From Mycobacterium lentiflavum (GTDB lineage: Bacteria > Actinomycetota > Actinomycetes > Mycobacteriales > Mycobacteriaceae), in the NCBI RefSeq assembly GCF_022374895.2, contig NZ_CP092423.2:5208001-5272000 (forward strand): a stretch of 64,000 bases of DNA. Reading direction: 5' to 3'. The position numbers were made by a program, and so were the translations under genes. The notes below the pieces were generated by a model. That model was given only the letters and a program-made list of their open reading frames with translations, was not told where the DNA came from and made no database searches. Of the stretch, positions 7,447 through 16,892 are shown piece after piece (within the stretch, counting starts at the first letter, position 1; the number at the start of each line of letters is the position of its first letter).

Positions 7447-8541
7447 TTAAAATCTCGGATGCTGCCCAACGAGTTTCGCGCGCGGACCTTCTTTTCCGCC
7501 TTTGCAGATCGTCCCTAACACCCAGCAGTCCAGATGGCGTGCGGTCAAAATCGCGAGGGCGCGGTCGGTGTCCTCGGGTGCGACGACGGCGATCATGCCG
7601 ACACCCATGTTGAAGGTCTTCTCCATCTCCTCGCGGACAATGCGGCCGCGCTGGGCGATCATCGCGAATACCGGCGCGGGCGTCCAAGTGCCACGGTCGA
7701 CCTCGGCGGTCAACCCGTGCGGGATCACCCGCTGCAGGTTGCCCGCCAGTCCACCACCGGTGACATGGCAGAACGTGCGCACGTGGGTTTCGGCGGCCAG
7801 CGCCAGGCAGTCCTTGGCGTAGATCCGGGTGGGCTCCAGCAACTCTTCACCCAGCGTGCGACCGAACTCTTCGACGTAGCCGGCCAGGTTCATCCGGTCG
7901 ATCTCGAGTAGGACACTGCGAGCCAGGGAATATCCGTTGGAATGCAATCCGGAGGACCCCATCGCGATGATGACGTCGCCGGGCTTGACCCGGTCGGGCC
8001 CCAGGATGTCGTCGGCCTCGACGACGCCGACCCCGGTGGCTGAGATGTCGTAGTGATCCGGTTCCATCAAGCCGGGGTGTTCGGCGGTCTCCCCGCCCAG
8101 CAGCGCGCACCCGGCCCGCACGCATCCCTCGGCGATACCGCCGACGATGGCTGCCACCCGTTCGGGCACGGTGCGGCCGACGGCGATGTAGTCCTGCAGG
8201 AACAATGGCTCGGCGCCGCAAACAACCAGGTCATCGACCACCATGGCTACCAGGTCGAGGCCGACCGTGTCGTGCTTATCCATCGCCTGCGCGACCGCCA
8301 GCTTGGTGCCGACGCCGTCGCTGGAGGCCGCGAGCACCGGTTCGCGGTAATCGCCACGCAGCGCGAACAATCCGGCGAATCCGCCCAGCCCGCCAAGCAC
8401 CTCGGGCCTGGTGGCTTTCGCAGCCAGCGGCTTGAACAGATCGACCGCGCGGTCACCGGCTTCGATATCCACCCCGGCCGATGCGTAGGTAATGCCCTGG
8501 CTGCCCGGTTCATCTCCGGGGCTTTTTCCGGGATCCGTCAT
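7447..8541 (-). CDS. purM: Phosphoribosylformylglycinamidine cyclo-ligase (AIR synthetase)
   Basis: A 364-residue protein of the expected length, fifth step of purine synthesis: FGAM + ATP to AIR. Visible motifs are the N-terminal YASAGVDIEAGDRAV, the ATP-site segment SSDGVGTKLAVA, the glycine-rich LLGGETAEHPG and the FCHVTGGGLAGNL loop typical of PurM. Start is ATG at 8541. purF lies 72 bp upstream on the same strand, the usual actinobacterial purF-purM unit, and the intervening bases include a TACCGG/CCGGTA inverted repeat. Confidence 0.97.
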   Translation of the reverse strand: MTDPGKSPGDEPGSQGITYASAGVDIEAGDRAVDLFKPLAAKATRPEVLGGLGGFAGLFALRGDYREPVLAASSDGVGTKLAVAQAMDKHDTVGLDLVAMVVDDLVVCGAEPLFLQDYIAVGRTVPERVAAIVGGIAEGCVRAGCALLGGETAEHPGLMEPDHYDISATGVGVVEADDILGPDRVKPGDVIIAMGSSGLHSNGYSLARSVLLEIDRMNLAGYVEEFGRTLGEELLEPTRIYAKDCLALAAETHVRTFCHVTGGGLAGNLQRVIPHGLTAEVDRGTWTPAPVFAMIAQRGRIVREEMEKTFNMGVGMIAVVAPEDTDRALAILTARHLDCWVLGTICKGGKEGPRAKLVGQHPRF

Positions 8542-8613
8542 CGCGATAAAGGCTACCGGTAGGCGCTTCGCGCCGGTATCAAACGTCTTTGAAGGATTCG
8601 GTGGGAAATTCCG

Positions 8614-10149
8614 TCAGTGGTTGACGGGAACCTCATCGGCCGCCACATCGCCGAGCTCTGCACCACGCGCCGCATTGGCGAGCATGTGCTCGATGACGTT
8701 CTTGCCCAGCGCGGTCTCGCTGGGCAGCTCGATCGGATATTTGCCGTCGAAGCAGGCGGTGCACAGCCGGGAGGCCGGCTGCTCGGTCGCGGCGACCATG
8801 CCGCGCAGCGAGATGTAACCCAGCGTGTCGGCGCCGATCGCGTGCCGCACCGCCTCGAGCATCTCTTCCTCGTCCTCGACGGCGTTGGCGATCAATTCGG
8901 CCGGCGACGGGAAGTCGATGCCGTAGAAGCACGGCCACTTCACCGGGGGCGAGGCAATCCGCACGTGCACCTCGACGGCGCCGGCCTCGCGCAGCATGCG
9001 CAACAACGCCCGCTGAGTGTTGCCCCGCACGATCGAGTCGTCGACGACGATGAGCCGCTTGCCGCGGATCACCTCTTTGAGCGGGTTGAGCTTCAGCCGG
9101 ATGCCCAACTGGCGGATGGTCTGCGACGGCTGAATGAATGTCCGCCCGACGTAGGCGTTCTTCATCAGGCCCTGCCCGTAGGGAATGCCGGACTCCTGCG
9201 CGTATCCCACCGCGGCCGGGGTGCCCGATTCCGGCACACCAATCACCAGGTCCGCGTCCACCGGGCGTTCGCGTGCCAGCCGACGGCCGATCTCCACCCG
9301 CGCGCCGTGCACCGATCGACCGCCGATGGTGCTGTCCGGCCGGGCCAGGTAGACGTATTCGAAGACGCAACCCTTGGGGGTGGGGTTGGCGAAGCGGGTG
9401 GACCGCACCCCGTCCGCGTCGATGGCCAGCAATTCACCCGGCTCGATGTCGCGGACGAACGAGGCACCGACGATGTCGAGCGCCGCCGTTTCGGAGGCCA
9501 CCACCCAGCCGCGGTCGAGGCGTCCGAGCGAAAGCGGCCGCACCCCATGGGGATCGCGGCCGGCGTACAGCGTGTTCTCGTCCATGAACGTCAGACAGAA
9601 CGCCCCGCGCACGGTCGGCAGCAGTTCCAGCGCCGCCTGTTCCAGGGTGGAGTCGGCCGCGCCGTGGGCGAGCAGCGCGCCCAGGATGTCGGAGTCCGTC
9701 GTCGCCGGGGCCGGGCAACGCTTGGCGATCAGCCCGGCGTCGCGCGCGCGTGCGGCAAGTTCGGCGGTGTTGACCAGATTCCCGTTGTGGCCCAAGGCAA
9801 CCCCGGTGCCCGCCGCGGTGTTGCGGAACACCGGCTGCGCGTTTTCCCAGGTGGTATCGCCCGTCGTGGAGTAGCGGCAGTGCCCGATCGCGACGTGGCC
9901 CTGCATGGCCGCCAACGTCTGCTCGTCGAATACCTGGCTGACCAGGCCGAGGTCTTTGAAGACCAGTACCTGAGATCCATCGGCGACGGCGATACCGGCG
10001 GCTTCCTGACCGCGATGCTGCAGCGCGTAGAGGCCGTAGTAAGTGAGTTTGGCAACTTCCTCGCCCGGGGCCCATACCCCGAATACACCGCACTCTTCGC
10101 GGGGCGAGTTCAGGTCCTGCTCGGATTCATCTGATCCAGCGACGGTCAC
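8614..10149 (-). CDS. purF: Amidophosphoribosyltransferase
   Basis: First committed step of purine synthesis, PRPP + glutamine to phosphoribosylamine. With the GTG start at 10149 (AGGGAG upstream) the protein has 511 residues and a short propeptide before the nucleophile Cys20 in REECGVFG, which family members expose by self-cleavage. An in-frame ATG at 10239 would add 30 unconserved residues. The Ntn glutaminase domain (GHCRYSTTGDTTWENAQP) is followed by the PRTase domain with the PRPP loop VVDDSIVRGNT. Four cysteines (KGCVFEY, KWPCFYG, RLCTACFDG) match the Bacillus-type [4Fe-4S] PurF. Confidence 0.96.
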   Translation of the reverse strand: MTVAGSDESEQDLNSPREECGVFGVWAPGEEVAKLTYYGLYALQHRGQEAAGIAVADGSQVLVFKDLGLVSQVFDEQTLAAMQGHVAIGHCRYSTTGDTTWENAQPVFRNTAAGTGVALGHNGNLVNTAELAARARDAGLIAKRCPAPATTDSDILGALLAHGAADSTLEQAALELLPTVRGAFCLTFMDENTLYAGRDPHGVRPLSLGRLDRGWVVASETAALDIVGASFVRDIEPGELLAIDADGVRSTRFANPTPKGCVFEYVYLARPDSTIGGRSVHGARVEIGRRLARERPVDADLVIGVPESGTPAAVGYAQESGIPYGQGLMKNAYVGRTFIQPSQTIRQLGIRLKLNPLKEVIRGKRLIVVDDSIVRGNTQRALLRMLREAGAVEVHVRIASPPVKWPCFYGIDFPSPAELIANAVEDEEEMLEAVRHAIGADTLGYISLRGMVAATEQPASRLCTACFDGKYPIELPSETALGKNVIEHMLANAARGAELGDVAADEVPVNH

Positions 10150-10285
10150 GGTGGGCGGCTCCCTAGCGAGGGGTAGTGACGCTTCGGAGTTTACGGGCAG
10201 GTAAGCCCAGTGGACGAATCTGTCGGGCGTGTTGAGCATGAAAGTTCGCGGCGTGTCACCCTAAACCTGCAGTTCAGAGTTATAT

Positions 10286-10675
10286 TCAGCGCACCTCGAA
10301 CAGGGGCAACCAGTGGTCAATTTCACCCGCCCGCGAGCCCGAGAGCGTTAACAATCCGTTCGTTTTCGCGTCGGCGAGCGTCAACATCCCGGTGGCCAGC
10401 AGCAGCCAGGTCCGCGGATCGGTCTCGACGACGTTGGGCGGTGTGCCCCGGGTGTGTTTCGGCCCGGCCACGCACTGCACGGCGACGAACGGCGGGATCC
10501 GGATCTCGACGCTGGCGCCGGGGGCCAGCGCGGCCAGGGTGCGCGCGGTGAGCCGGACCGCGGCCGCCAGGGTGGCGCGATCGGGAGCCGGACGGGTTTG
10601 GTCGCGCAGCCAGTCCGAGACGGTCATCAGGACCTGACGTGTCTTGGCCGGATCGGCAGTATCGCGGGCGGCCAT
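10286..10675 (-). CDS. Sterol-carrier-like (SCP_3-type) conserved protein
   Basis: A 129-residue protein equivalent in length and content to Rv0807. It resembles the bacterial SCP2 orthologue group: helical N-terminus, then a beta region with RIPPFVAVQC and a core around RTWLLLATGMLTLADAK. No signal peptide or membrane segment. Its role is unknown. It lies upstream of purF on the same strand and diverges from the MCE gene with an 18-bp gap between start codons, so the two promoters must overlap. Confidence 0.75.
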   Translation of the reverse strand: MAARDTADPAKTRQVLMTVSDWLRDQTRPAPDRATLAAAVRLTARTLAALAPGASVEIRIPPFVAVQCVAGPKHTRGTPPNVVETDPRTWLLLATGMLTLADAKTNGLLTLSGSRAGEIDHWLPLFEVR

Positions 10676-10685
10676 ACCCTAGGGT
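10676..10685 (+). promoter_or_regulatory. Palindromic -10 region for the MCE gene
   Basis: ACCCTAGGGT is a perfect palindrome. On the plus strand TAGGGT (10680-10685) lies 8 nt before the MCE ATG (10694), the spacing of a leaderless mycobacterial transcript. Confidence 0.45.
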
Positions 10686-10693
10686 CGCAGATC

Positions 10694-11908
10694 ATGCAGC
10701 GTCGTCGTTCGCGGCCGCCGCCCCCGTATAAAACCGTCGGCCTCGTGACGATCGTGGTCATGGGGCTCATCGGGTTGGTCCTGTACTCGCAGTTTCACGG
10801 AGACCTCACCCCGAAGACGAAGTTGACCATGGTGGTCGCCCGCGCGGGTTTGGTGATGGATCCCGGATCCAAGGTCACCTACAACGGCGTCGAGATCGGC
10901 CGGGTGGCTGGTATTTCCGAGATCACCGAGCGCGGCAAGCCGGCCGCCGAGGTGGTGCTGGACGTCACTCCGAAGTACGTCAACATGATTCCGGCCAACG
11001 TGGCGGCCGAAGTAAAGGCGAGCACGGTGTTCGGCAACAAATACGTTGCGCTGACTTCACCGAAAAACCCCGCGCCACAACCGATTACACCTTCAACGGT
11101 GATCGACGCGACGGCGGTGACGACCGAGTTCAACACCGTATTCCAGACGTTGACCTCGATCACCGAGAAGATCGATCCGGTCAAGGTGAACCTGACGCTG
11201 TCCGCGACGGCGCAGGCGCTGGCCGGGCTGGGCGAAAAATTCGGCGCATCGTTGCTCAATGGCAACGCGATCCTCGACGACCTGAACCCTCAAATGCCGA
11301 TGATCCACTTGGACATTGCGCGGCTGGCGGCGCTGGGCGACACATACGCCGATGCCGCGCCGGACTTGTGGGCTGCGCTCGAGCACGCGGTGACCACGGC
11401 GCGAACACTCAACCGGCAGCAGGAAGATCTGGATGCGGCGCTGCTGGCGGCGGCTGGATTGGGCAACAGCGGCGCCGACGTGTTCGGCCGCAGTGGGCCG
11501 TATCTGGCGCGCGGCGCGGCCGATCTCGTTCCCACCGCCCAACTATTGGACGAGTACAGCCCCGAAATCTTCTGCACCATACGTAATTTCAACCAAGTCG
11601 CACCCAAGCTCCACGTCGCGCTCGGCGACAACGGCTACGCGCTGGGCGCCCATTCGTCGGGCTCGATTGCGGGAGCGCCCAATCCGTACACCTACCCGGA
11701 GAATCTGCCGCGGACCAACGCCCGGGGTGGGCCCGGCGGGCGGCCGGGATGCTGGCAGTCGATTACCCGCGAACTGTGGCCCGCTCCCATGCTCGTCATG
11801 GACACCGGCGCGAGCGTGGCCCCGTACAACCACTTTGAGGTCGGTTCACCCCTCGCGGTGGAGTATGTGTGGGGCCGCCAACTGGGCGACAACACCATCA
11901 ACCCCTGA
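10694..11908 (+). CDS. Orphan MCE-family (MceA-like) protein
   Basis: A 404-residue protein: basic N-terminus, one membrane anchor at about residues 14-33, the MCE/MlaD domain at about 38-115 (GDLTPKTKLTMVVARAGLV then NGVEIGRVAGI) and a long helical region, ending in the MceA-style PLAVEYVWGRQLGDNTINP. MCE proteins form periplasmic lipid-transport channels, normally from operons with two YrbE permeases and six MCE genes. None of those is here: the neighbours are an SCP-like protein and a HAD lipoprotein. ATG 10694 is chosen because upstream frame sequence overlaps the divergent gene. It may work with permeases encoded elsewhere, or independently. Confidence 0.9.
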   Translation: MQRRRSRPPPPYKTVGLVTIVVMGLIGLVLYSQFHGDLTPKTKLTMVVARAGLVMDPGSKVTYNGVEIGRVAGISEITERGKPAAEVVLDVTPKYVNMIPANVAAEVKASTVFGNKYVALTSPKNPAPQPITPSTVIDATAVTTEFNTVFQTLTSITEKIDPVKVNLTLSATAQALAGLGEKFGASLLNGNAILDDLNPQMPMIHLDIARLAALGDTYADAAPDLWAALEHAVTTARTLNRQQEDLDAALLAAAGLGNSGADVFGRSGPYLARGAADLVPTAQLLDEYSPEIFCTIRNFNQVAPKLHVALGDNGYALGAHSSGSIAGAPNPYTYPENLPRTNARGGPGGRPGCWQSITRELWPAPMLVMDTGASVAPYNHFEVGSPLAVEYVWGRQLGDNTINP

Positions 11909-11940
11909 AGAGCGGCCTGAAGAGAGGCTTGAAGACAGGT
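11905..11940 (+). repeat. Three tandem 12-nt repeats before the HAD lipoprotein start
   Basis: CTGAAGAGCGGC, CTGAAGAGAGGC and TTGAAGACAGGT abut each other and end directly at the ATG at 11941. The unit is in frame (LKxG), overlaps the MCE stop and carries a GAAGAG ribosome-binding-like core each time. Confidence 0.75.
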
Positions 11941-13248
11941 ATGACAATCGCACGCGTGGCTGCGCACCGGCCGGCGGCCCTCGCTCGTCGACTTACGGTG
12001 GTGGCGATCACCGCGGCAACGCTGTCGGTGTCGGGCTGTGGCGACTCCGGCGACCATCGCGAAGGCGACGCCAGCGACAACGGCTGCCGCATGCTGGCCG
12101 ACGATCCTGGCTGGTACGGCGACAACCGGGAGCGGCTCAACGCGATGGTCAGCCACCTCGGCACCTGCGGCAAGCTGGAACCCGAGACGGACGATCCTGC
12201 GCTGGCGTTGTTCGACTGGGACGGCACGATGGTGAAGAACGACATCGGCGACGCGACCTTCTTCTGGATGGTGCGCAATTCCAAGGTGCGCCAACCCCCC
12301 GACGGAAATTGGCGCACCACAAGCTCGTACCTCACCGCTGCCGCGACGGCGGCGCTGGCCTCCGCGTGTGGCGCACTGGCCCCTCCGGGCCAACCCTTGC
12401 CGACGGGAAGCAACCCCGGATGTGCCGACGAACTGGTCTCGATATACAGCGATCGCCAGATACGAACGGGCGCAGCCGCATTCGACGGATACAACCATCG
12501 GCGCATGGCTCCGGCCGCGGCCTGGGCGGTACAACTGCTCGCCGGCTGGACCGAGGCCGACGTCAGCGGGTTCGCCGAAGCGGCTCGCAAGGAGAACCTG
12601 GACGCACCCGAGGGCACCGAACAGCAGGTCGGCAGCAGCCGCCGGGCCGGGTGGGTTCGCTACTACCCCCAGATGCGAGATCTGGTCGCGACCTTGCAGG
12701 CCAACGGATTCGATGTGCGGATCATCTCCGCCTCACCGGAGCCCGTGGTGCGGGTGTGGGCGGCGGAGCTCGGAATCTCCGCCGACCAGGTGATGGGCAC
12801 CCGGACCGAGCATGACGGTGACCTGCTCACTACGCGGTTGGTGTCCTGCGGCGGGGAGATCTCGATTCCGTTCAACGAGGGCAAACGCTGCCGGGTCAAC
12901 GAGCAGGTGTTCGGCGTCCAGGGGCCGGCGGCGTTCGACCAACAGCCCGAGCACCGGCGCCAGGTGTTCGCGGCCGGCGACTCCGACGGAGACGCCACCT
13001 TCACCGCGGACGCGACCGCGCTGCGACTGGTGATCAATCGCAACCAGATCGAGTTGATGTGCCGGGCCTACGCCGATCTCGACGGGCGATGGCTGGTCAA
13101 CCCGATGTTCACCAATCCGTTGGGCGTCAGCCCGCCCTACCCTTGTGCGACACAGGGTTTCGACGCTCCCAACGGCGGCCAAACGCCGTTGCTGCGGCCT
13201 GACGGCAGCACCGTGCCCGACCAGCAGGACCGCGTGCACGCGGGATAG
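11941..13248 (+). CDS. HAD-superfamily phosphatase lipoprotein
   Basis: A 435-residue protein with a lipoprotein signal: two arginines, a hydrophobic stretch and lipobox VSGC with Cys33 as the acylation site, so it should be anchored on the outer face of the membrane. HAD motif I is D92-W-D-G-T96, a motif II region is VRIISASPEPVV, and motif IV is GDSDGD around D347/D349. This pattern resembles phosphoserine-phosphatase-like phosphohydrolases. The substrate is unknown. It follows the MCE gene by 32 bp and is probably co-transcribed. The stop is 6 bp from the convergent purL stop. Confidence 0.85.
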   Translation: MTIARVAAHRPAALARRLTVVAITAATLSVSGCGDSGDHREGDASDNGCRMLADDPGWYGDNRERLNAMVSHLGTCGKLEPETDDPALALFDWDGTMVKNDIGDATFFWMVRNSKVRQPPDGNWRTTSSYLTAAATAALASACGALAPPGQPLPTGSNPGCADELVSIYSDRQIRTGAAAFDGYNHRRMAPAAAWAVQLLAGWTEADVSGFAEAARKENLDAPEGTEQQVGSSRRAGWVRYYPQMRDLVATLQANGFDVRIISASPEPVVRVWAAELGISADQVMGTRTEHDGDLLTTRLVSCGGEISIPFNEGKRCRVNEQVFGVQGPAAFDQQPEHRRQVFAAGDSDGDATFTADATALRLVINRNQIELMCRAYADLDGRWLVNPMFTNPLGVSPPYPCATQGFDAPNGGQTPLLRPDGSTVPDQQDRVHAG

Positions 13249-13254
13249 CTTGGC

Positions 13255-15570
13255 TCAGCCAAAGAATCGCGGCAGCACCGCTTCGGACGTCGCGCGCAGT
13301 TCGGCCAGTGACACCGTGAACAGCCCTTGAAATTCGACCGCATTCGAGTCCTGGTCGACGACGCCGATGCGGACGGCGGGAAGTCCGCGCACCTCGCACA
13401 TCGAGCGAAACCGGCTCTCCTCGGTGCGCGGCACCGCCACAAGAATCCGTCCGGCCGACTCGGAGAACAGTGTCACGAATGGATCGCTACCCTCGGGAAG
13501 AACTATGCGACAACCGGTTTCACCCGCCAGAGCCGATTCCACGATGGCCTGGGCCAGCCCGCCCTCAGACAGGTCATGGGCGGCGGTCACCAATCCGTCA
13601 CGTGACGCGGCGCTCAGCACCTCGGCCAGCAGCTTCTCCCGCTGCAGGTCAACCGCCGGCGGCAACCCGCCGAGATGGTCGCCGGTCACCTGAGCCCAGA
13701 TCGACCCGTCGAACTCGTCGCGGGTGTCACCGAGCAGCAGCAGGGATTCTCCCGGGTCGGTGCCCAGGGCCGTCGGGATGCGCCGATCGACATCGTCGAT
13801 CACGCCCAGCACCCCTACCACCGGGGTTGGCAGGATCGCGACCGAGCCGGTCTGGTTGTAGAAGCTGACGTTGCCGCCGGTCACTGGAATCCCCAGGGCC
13901 ACACAGCCATCGGCGAGCCCCCGGACCGCCTGCGAGAACTGCCACATCACCCCGGGATCTTCGGGTGAGCCGAAGTTGAGGCAGTTGGTCACCGCGACCG
14001 GGACGGCCCCGGTGGCCGCGACATTGCGGTAGGCCTCGGCCAGCGCCAGCTGCGCTCCGGTGTAGGGATCCAGCTTGGTGTAGCGCCCCGAGGCGTCGGT
14101 CGACAGCGCGATGCCGCGGCCGGTGGACTCGTCGATGCGCAGCACCCCACCGTCGGCGTGCTCGGCCAGCACGGTGTTGCCGCGCACATAGCGGTCGTAC
14201 TGCTCGGTGATGAATGCCCGGCTGCACAGGTGCGGACTGCCCAGCAGCGCAAGCAAAGTCGCGCGCAGTTCGGCACCGGACGTGGGCCGGGGCAGGCCGG
14301 CCGAGGTGTCCGCGTTCAACGCGTCCTGCGACTGCGGGCGAGCCAGCGGGCGCTCGTATACGGGCCCTTGATGCGCCACCGTGCGCGGCGGCACGTCGAC
14401 GACGGTCTCACCATGCCAGGTGATGCGCAACCGGTCGCCGTCGGTGACCTCACCGATGACCGTCGCCAGCACCTCCCACTTGCGGCACACCGCAAGGAAA
14501 GCCTCGACGTTCTCTGGAGCGACCACCGCGCACATCCGCTCCTGCGACTCGCTGGAGAGGATCTCGGCGGGGGTCATGTTGGCCGCACGCAACGGCACCG
14601 TCTCCAGCTCGACGCGCATCCCGCCGTCGCCGGCAGATGCGAGTTCTGAAGTGGCACAAGATAATCCGGCACCGCCGAGGTCCTGGATGCCGATCACCAA
14701 CCCGGCCGCGTAGAGCTCCAGGCAGCACTCGATGAGCACCTTCTCGGTGAACGGGTCGCCCACCTGCACCGAGGGCAGCTTCTTGCGGCCGGGGCCGCCG
14801 CCCTCGTCGCCGCCGAAGGTCTCCGACGCCAGCACGGACACGCCGCCGATCCCGTCCAAGCCCGTGCGCGCACCGAACAGGATGATCTTGTTGCCGGTTC
14901 CCGAGGCGAAAGCCAGGTGCAGGTCCTCCTTGCGCAGCACCCCGACGCACAACGCGTTCACCAACGGGTTGCCCGCATAGGACGCGTCGAAGACGGTTTC
15001 GCCGCCGATGTTGGGCAGGCCCAGCGAGTTTCCGTAGCCGCCGATCCCGCGGACCACGCCGTCGAGCACGCGGCGGGTGTCAGGCGCGTCGGCGGCACCG
15101 AACCGCAGCTGGTCCATCACGGCGACCGGACGGGCACCCATGGCCATGATGTCGCGCACGATGCCGCCCACGCCGGTGGCCGCCCCCTGATACGGCTCCA
15201 CGTAGGACGGGTGGTTGTGCGACTCGACCTTGAACGTGACGGCCCACCCGTCGCCGATGTCGACCACACCGGCGTTCTCGCCGATGCCGGCCAGCATGCC
15301 CGCGCGCATTTCCTCGGTGGTGGTCTCCCCGAAGTAGCGCAGGTGCACCTTGGACGACTTGTACGAGCAGTGCTCGCTCCACATCACCGAGTACATCGCC
15401 AGCTCGGTATCGGTGGGACGGCGGCCCAGGATCTCACGAATCCGCTGGTACTCGTCGTCTTTAAGACCCAACTCGCCGAACGGCTGCGGCTGGTCCGGGG
15501 TGGCCGCTGCATGTTCGACGGTGTCGGCCACGTGAGTACGGGCGCCCGCTGGGGAGACAGTCACCCACAC
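13255..15570 (-). CDS. purL: Phosphoribosylformylglycinamidine synthase subunit PurL
   Basis: FGAR + ATP + ammonia to FGAM. At 771 residues this is the small PurL, which needs PurQ and PurS; both are encoded later in the window. Motifs include [32 protein letters not shown], the [10 protein letters not shown] segment and the second ATP-grasp-like half with [13 protein letters not shown]. Two GTG codons (15570, 15564) are possible starts, neither with a strong ribosome-binding site; the conserved part begins at [15 protein letters not shown]. Convergent with the HAD lipoprotein gene. Confidence 0.97.
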   Translation of the reverse strand: MWVTVSPAGARTHVADTVEHAAATPDQPQPFGELGLKDDEYQRIREILGRRPTDTELAMYSVMWSEHCSYKSSKVHLRYFGETTTEEMRAGMLAGIGENAGVVDIGDGWAVTFKVESHNHPSYVEPYQGAATGVGGIVRDIMAMGARPVAVMDQLRFGAADAPDTRRVLDGVVRGIGGYGNSLGLPNIGGETVFDASYAGNPLVNALCVGVLRKEDLHLAFASGTGNKIILFGARTGLDGIGGVSVLASETFGGDEGGGPGRKKLPSVQVGDPFTEKVLIECCLELYAAGLVIGIQDLGGAGLSCATSELASAGDGGMRVELETVPLRAANMTPAEILSSESQERMCAVVAPENVEAFLAVCRKWEVLATVIGEVTDGDRLRITWHGETVVDVPPRTVAHQGPVYERPLARPQSQDALNADTSAGLPRPTSGAELRATLLALLGSPHLCSRAFITEQYDRYVRGNTVLAEHADGGVLRIDESTGRGIALSTDASGRYTKLDPYTGAQLALAEAYRNVAATGAVPVAVTNCLNFGSPEDPGVMWQFSQAVRGLADGCVALGIPVTGGNVSFYNQTGSVAILPTPVVGVLGVIDDVDRRIPTALGTDPGESLLLLGDTRDEFDGSIWAQVTGDHLGGLPPAVDLQREKLLAEVLSAASRDGLVTAAHDLSEGGLAQAIVESALAGETGCRIVLPEGSDPFVTLFSESAGRILVAVPRTEESRFRSMCEVRGLPAVRIGVVDQDSNAVEFQGLFTVSLAELRATSEAVLPRFFG

Positions 15571-15581
15571 AGTCTAAAGAG

Positions 15582-16370
15582 CTAGTCGCCGCGCAGCAGG
15601 CGGGCGCTTTCGGCGTCGGCCGGATAGAACAACTCGACGGCCAATTCGGCGAGTGTGACGTCGAGCGGAGTGCCGAACGTCGTCAGCGTGGTGAACATCG
15701 ACAGCCGTTGACCACCCTCGGCGTCGAGCACCAACGGAACGAGCAGCGACGCGCCGTCGGCTCGCGTGCCCCATGGCGTTGCGTTCGTCGCCACGCCGGG
15801 GTACCCGCGCACTTCGGCGCGCAGCGCCTGCAACGCCGGGTCGCCGGTCAATGCGATCGTCCGCTGCAGCTGGTGCAGCAGGTAGCCCGCCCACTCCCCG
15901 AAATTCAGCGTCCGCCCGGCCAGGCCGTCGGGATGCAGGCACAGCCGGTAGACGTTGCTCGGCGGGCCGCGTAGTTCCTGGGGCAGGCCGGCGGTCAGCG
16001 CGGACGCGGCGGCATTGGCCCCCACGATGTTCCAGCACCGGTCGATGACCACACCGGGGTAAGGATCGTGTGCATCGAGGAGCCGCTGGATCGCGTCGCG
16101 AGCCGGGGACAGGGCGGCGTCGTCGAGTGGGCGCGACCGATAGCGCGGGGCGAACCCGGCGGCCAGCAGCAGCGCGTTGCGCTCCCGCAACGGAATGTCG
16201 AGACCCTCGGCCAGCGTCAGCACCATCTCCGGGCTCGGACGCGAACGCCCGGTCTCGATGAAGCTCAGATGTCGCGCCGACACACCCACACTCAACGACA
16301 GGTCGAGCTGGCTGACCCGCCGGCGCGTGCGCCACTCGCGCAGCAGAACACCGACCTGGGCGTTACTCAC
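15582..16370 (-). CDS. XRE-family regulator with MmyB/MLTR-type ligand-binding domain
   Basis: A 262-residue protein. The N-terminal HTH (about 8-63) reads LLREWRTRRRVSQLDLS then GVSARHLSFIETGRSRPS, a Cro/CI-type helix-turn-helix. The remainder resembles the MmyB-like PAS-type domain with DRCWNIVGANAA and FGEWAGYLLHQLQRT. The start is GTG 16370; the frame stays open upstream but without similarity. Divergent from the SnoaL-like gene 16495, which is the likely target. It ends 12 bp from the purL start but on the same strand, so it may read into purL. Confidence 0.85.
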   Translation of the reverse strand: MSNAQVGVLLREWRTRRRVSQLDLSLSVGVSARHLSFIETGRSRPSPEMVLTLAEGLDIPLRERNALLLAAGFAPRYRSRPLDDAALSPARDAIQRLLDAHDPYPGVVIDRCWNIVGANAAASALTAGLPQELRGPPSNVYRLCLHPDGLAGRTLNFGEWAGYLLHQLQRTIALTGDPALQALRAEVRGYPGVATNATPWGTRADGASLLVPLVLDAEGGQRLSMFTTLTTFGTPLDVTLAELAVELFYPADAESARLLRGD

Positions 16371-16494
16371 GCACTCACGGTAGCCACTACGCGTACCCGA
16401 GGCGATGACCTCACAGGTAATTGTGCTGCCGCACTGCGCCGGAACACGCTTGGGCCGAACGCGCTCAATCGAAGCGCCAGCCATTGGAGGAATC

Positions 16495-16890
16495 ATGACC
16501 GACGTCGCATCCGCCCCGAAGTTCAGCGCCGAAATGTTCGCGGCCTTTTGGGCCGCTCCCGACTTGTCGCGCGGCCTGGACGTCTTGGCCGACGACATCG
16601 TCGGCTACTGGCCGGGCGACGCCGAGCCGGTCCGCGGGGTCGCGGCATACACCGCGAAGATCGCCGAAATACTCGATGCCGCACCGGATTTGCAGCTCCA
16701 AGTCGTCGACAGCGCGACGGTTGCCGGCTCCGCCGCGGGCGAACAGCTGGTGTTCTTGCACTACACCGGCCGCGGCACCGGCCCGGACGGCCCGTTCCAG
16801 ATCCGCGGCCTCGATCGGGTGCGCACTCGCGACGGCCTGGTCGTGGAGAACGTGATCCGTTACGACCCACTGTTCCTGGGGCAGGTTTGA
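16495..16890 (+). CDS. SnoaL-like / NTF2-fold protein
   Basis: A 131-residue protein with GGAGGA upstream of the ATG. The NTF2-like layout is visible: N-terminal helix FAAFWAAPDLSRGLDVLADDIVGYWPGD, PVRGVAAYTAKIAEI, central strands QLVFLHYTGRGTGPDGPFQI and a final RTRDGLVVENVIRYD strand. Family members are polyketide cyclases, ketosteroid isomerases or ligand-binding proteins; no catalytic assignment is possible. It diverges from an XRE regulator, a common regulator-target arrangement. Confidence 0.8.
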   Translation: MTDVASAPKFSAEMFAAFWAAPDLSRGLDVLADDIVGYWPGDAEPVRGVAAYTAKIAEILDAAPDLQLQVVDSATVAGSAAGEQLVFLHYTGRGTGPDGPFQIRGLDRVRTRDGLVVENVIRYDPLFLGQV

Positions 16891-16892
16891 CC

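Noticed and set aside
8617-10134. 505-codon plus-strand frame opposite purF
   Set aside because: Antisense shadow created by high GC codon use; purF motifs on the minus strand are decisive.
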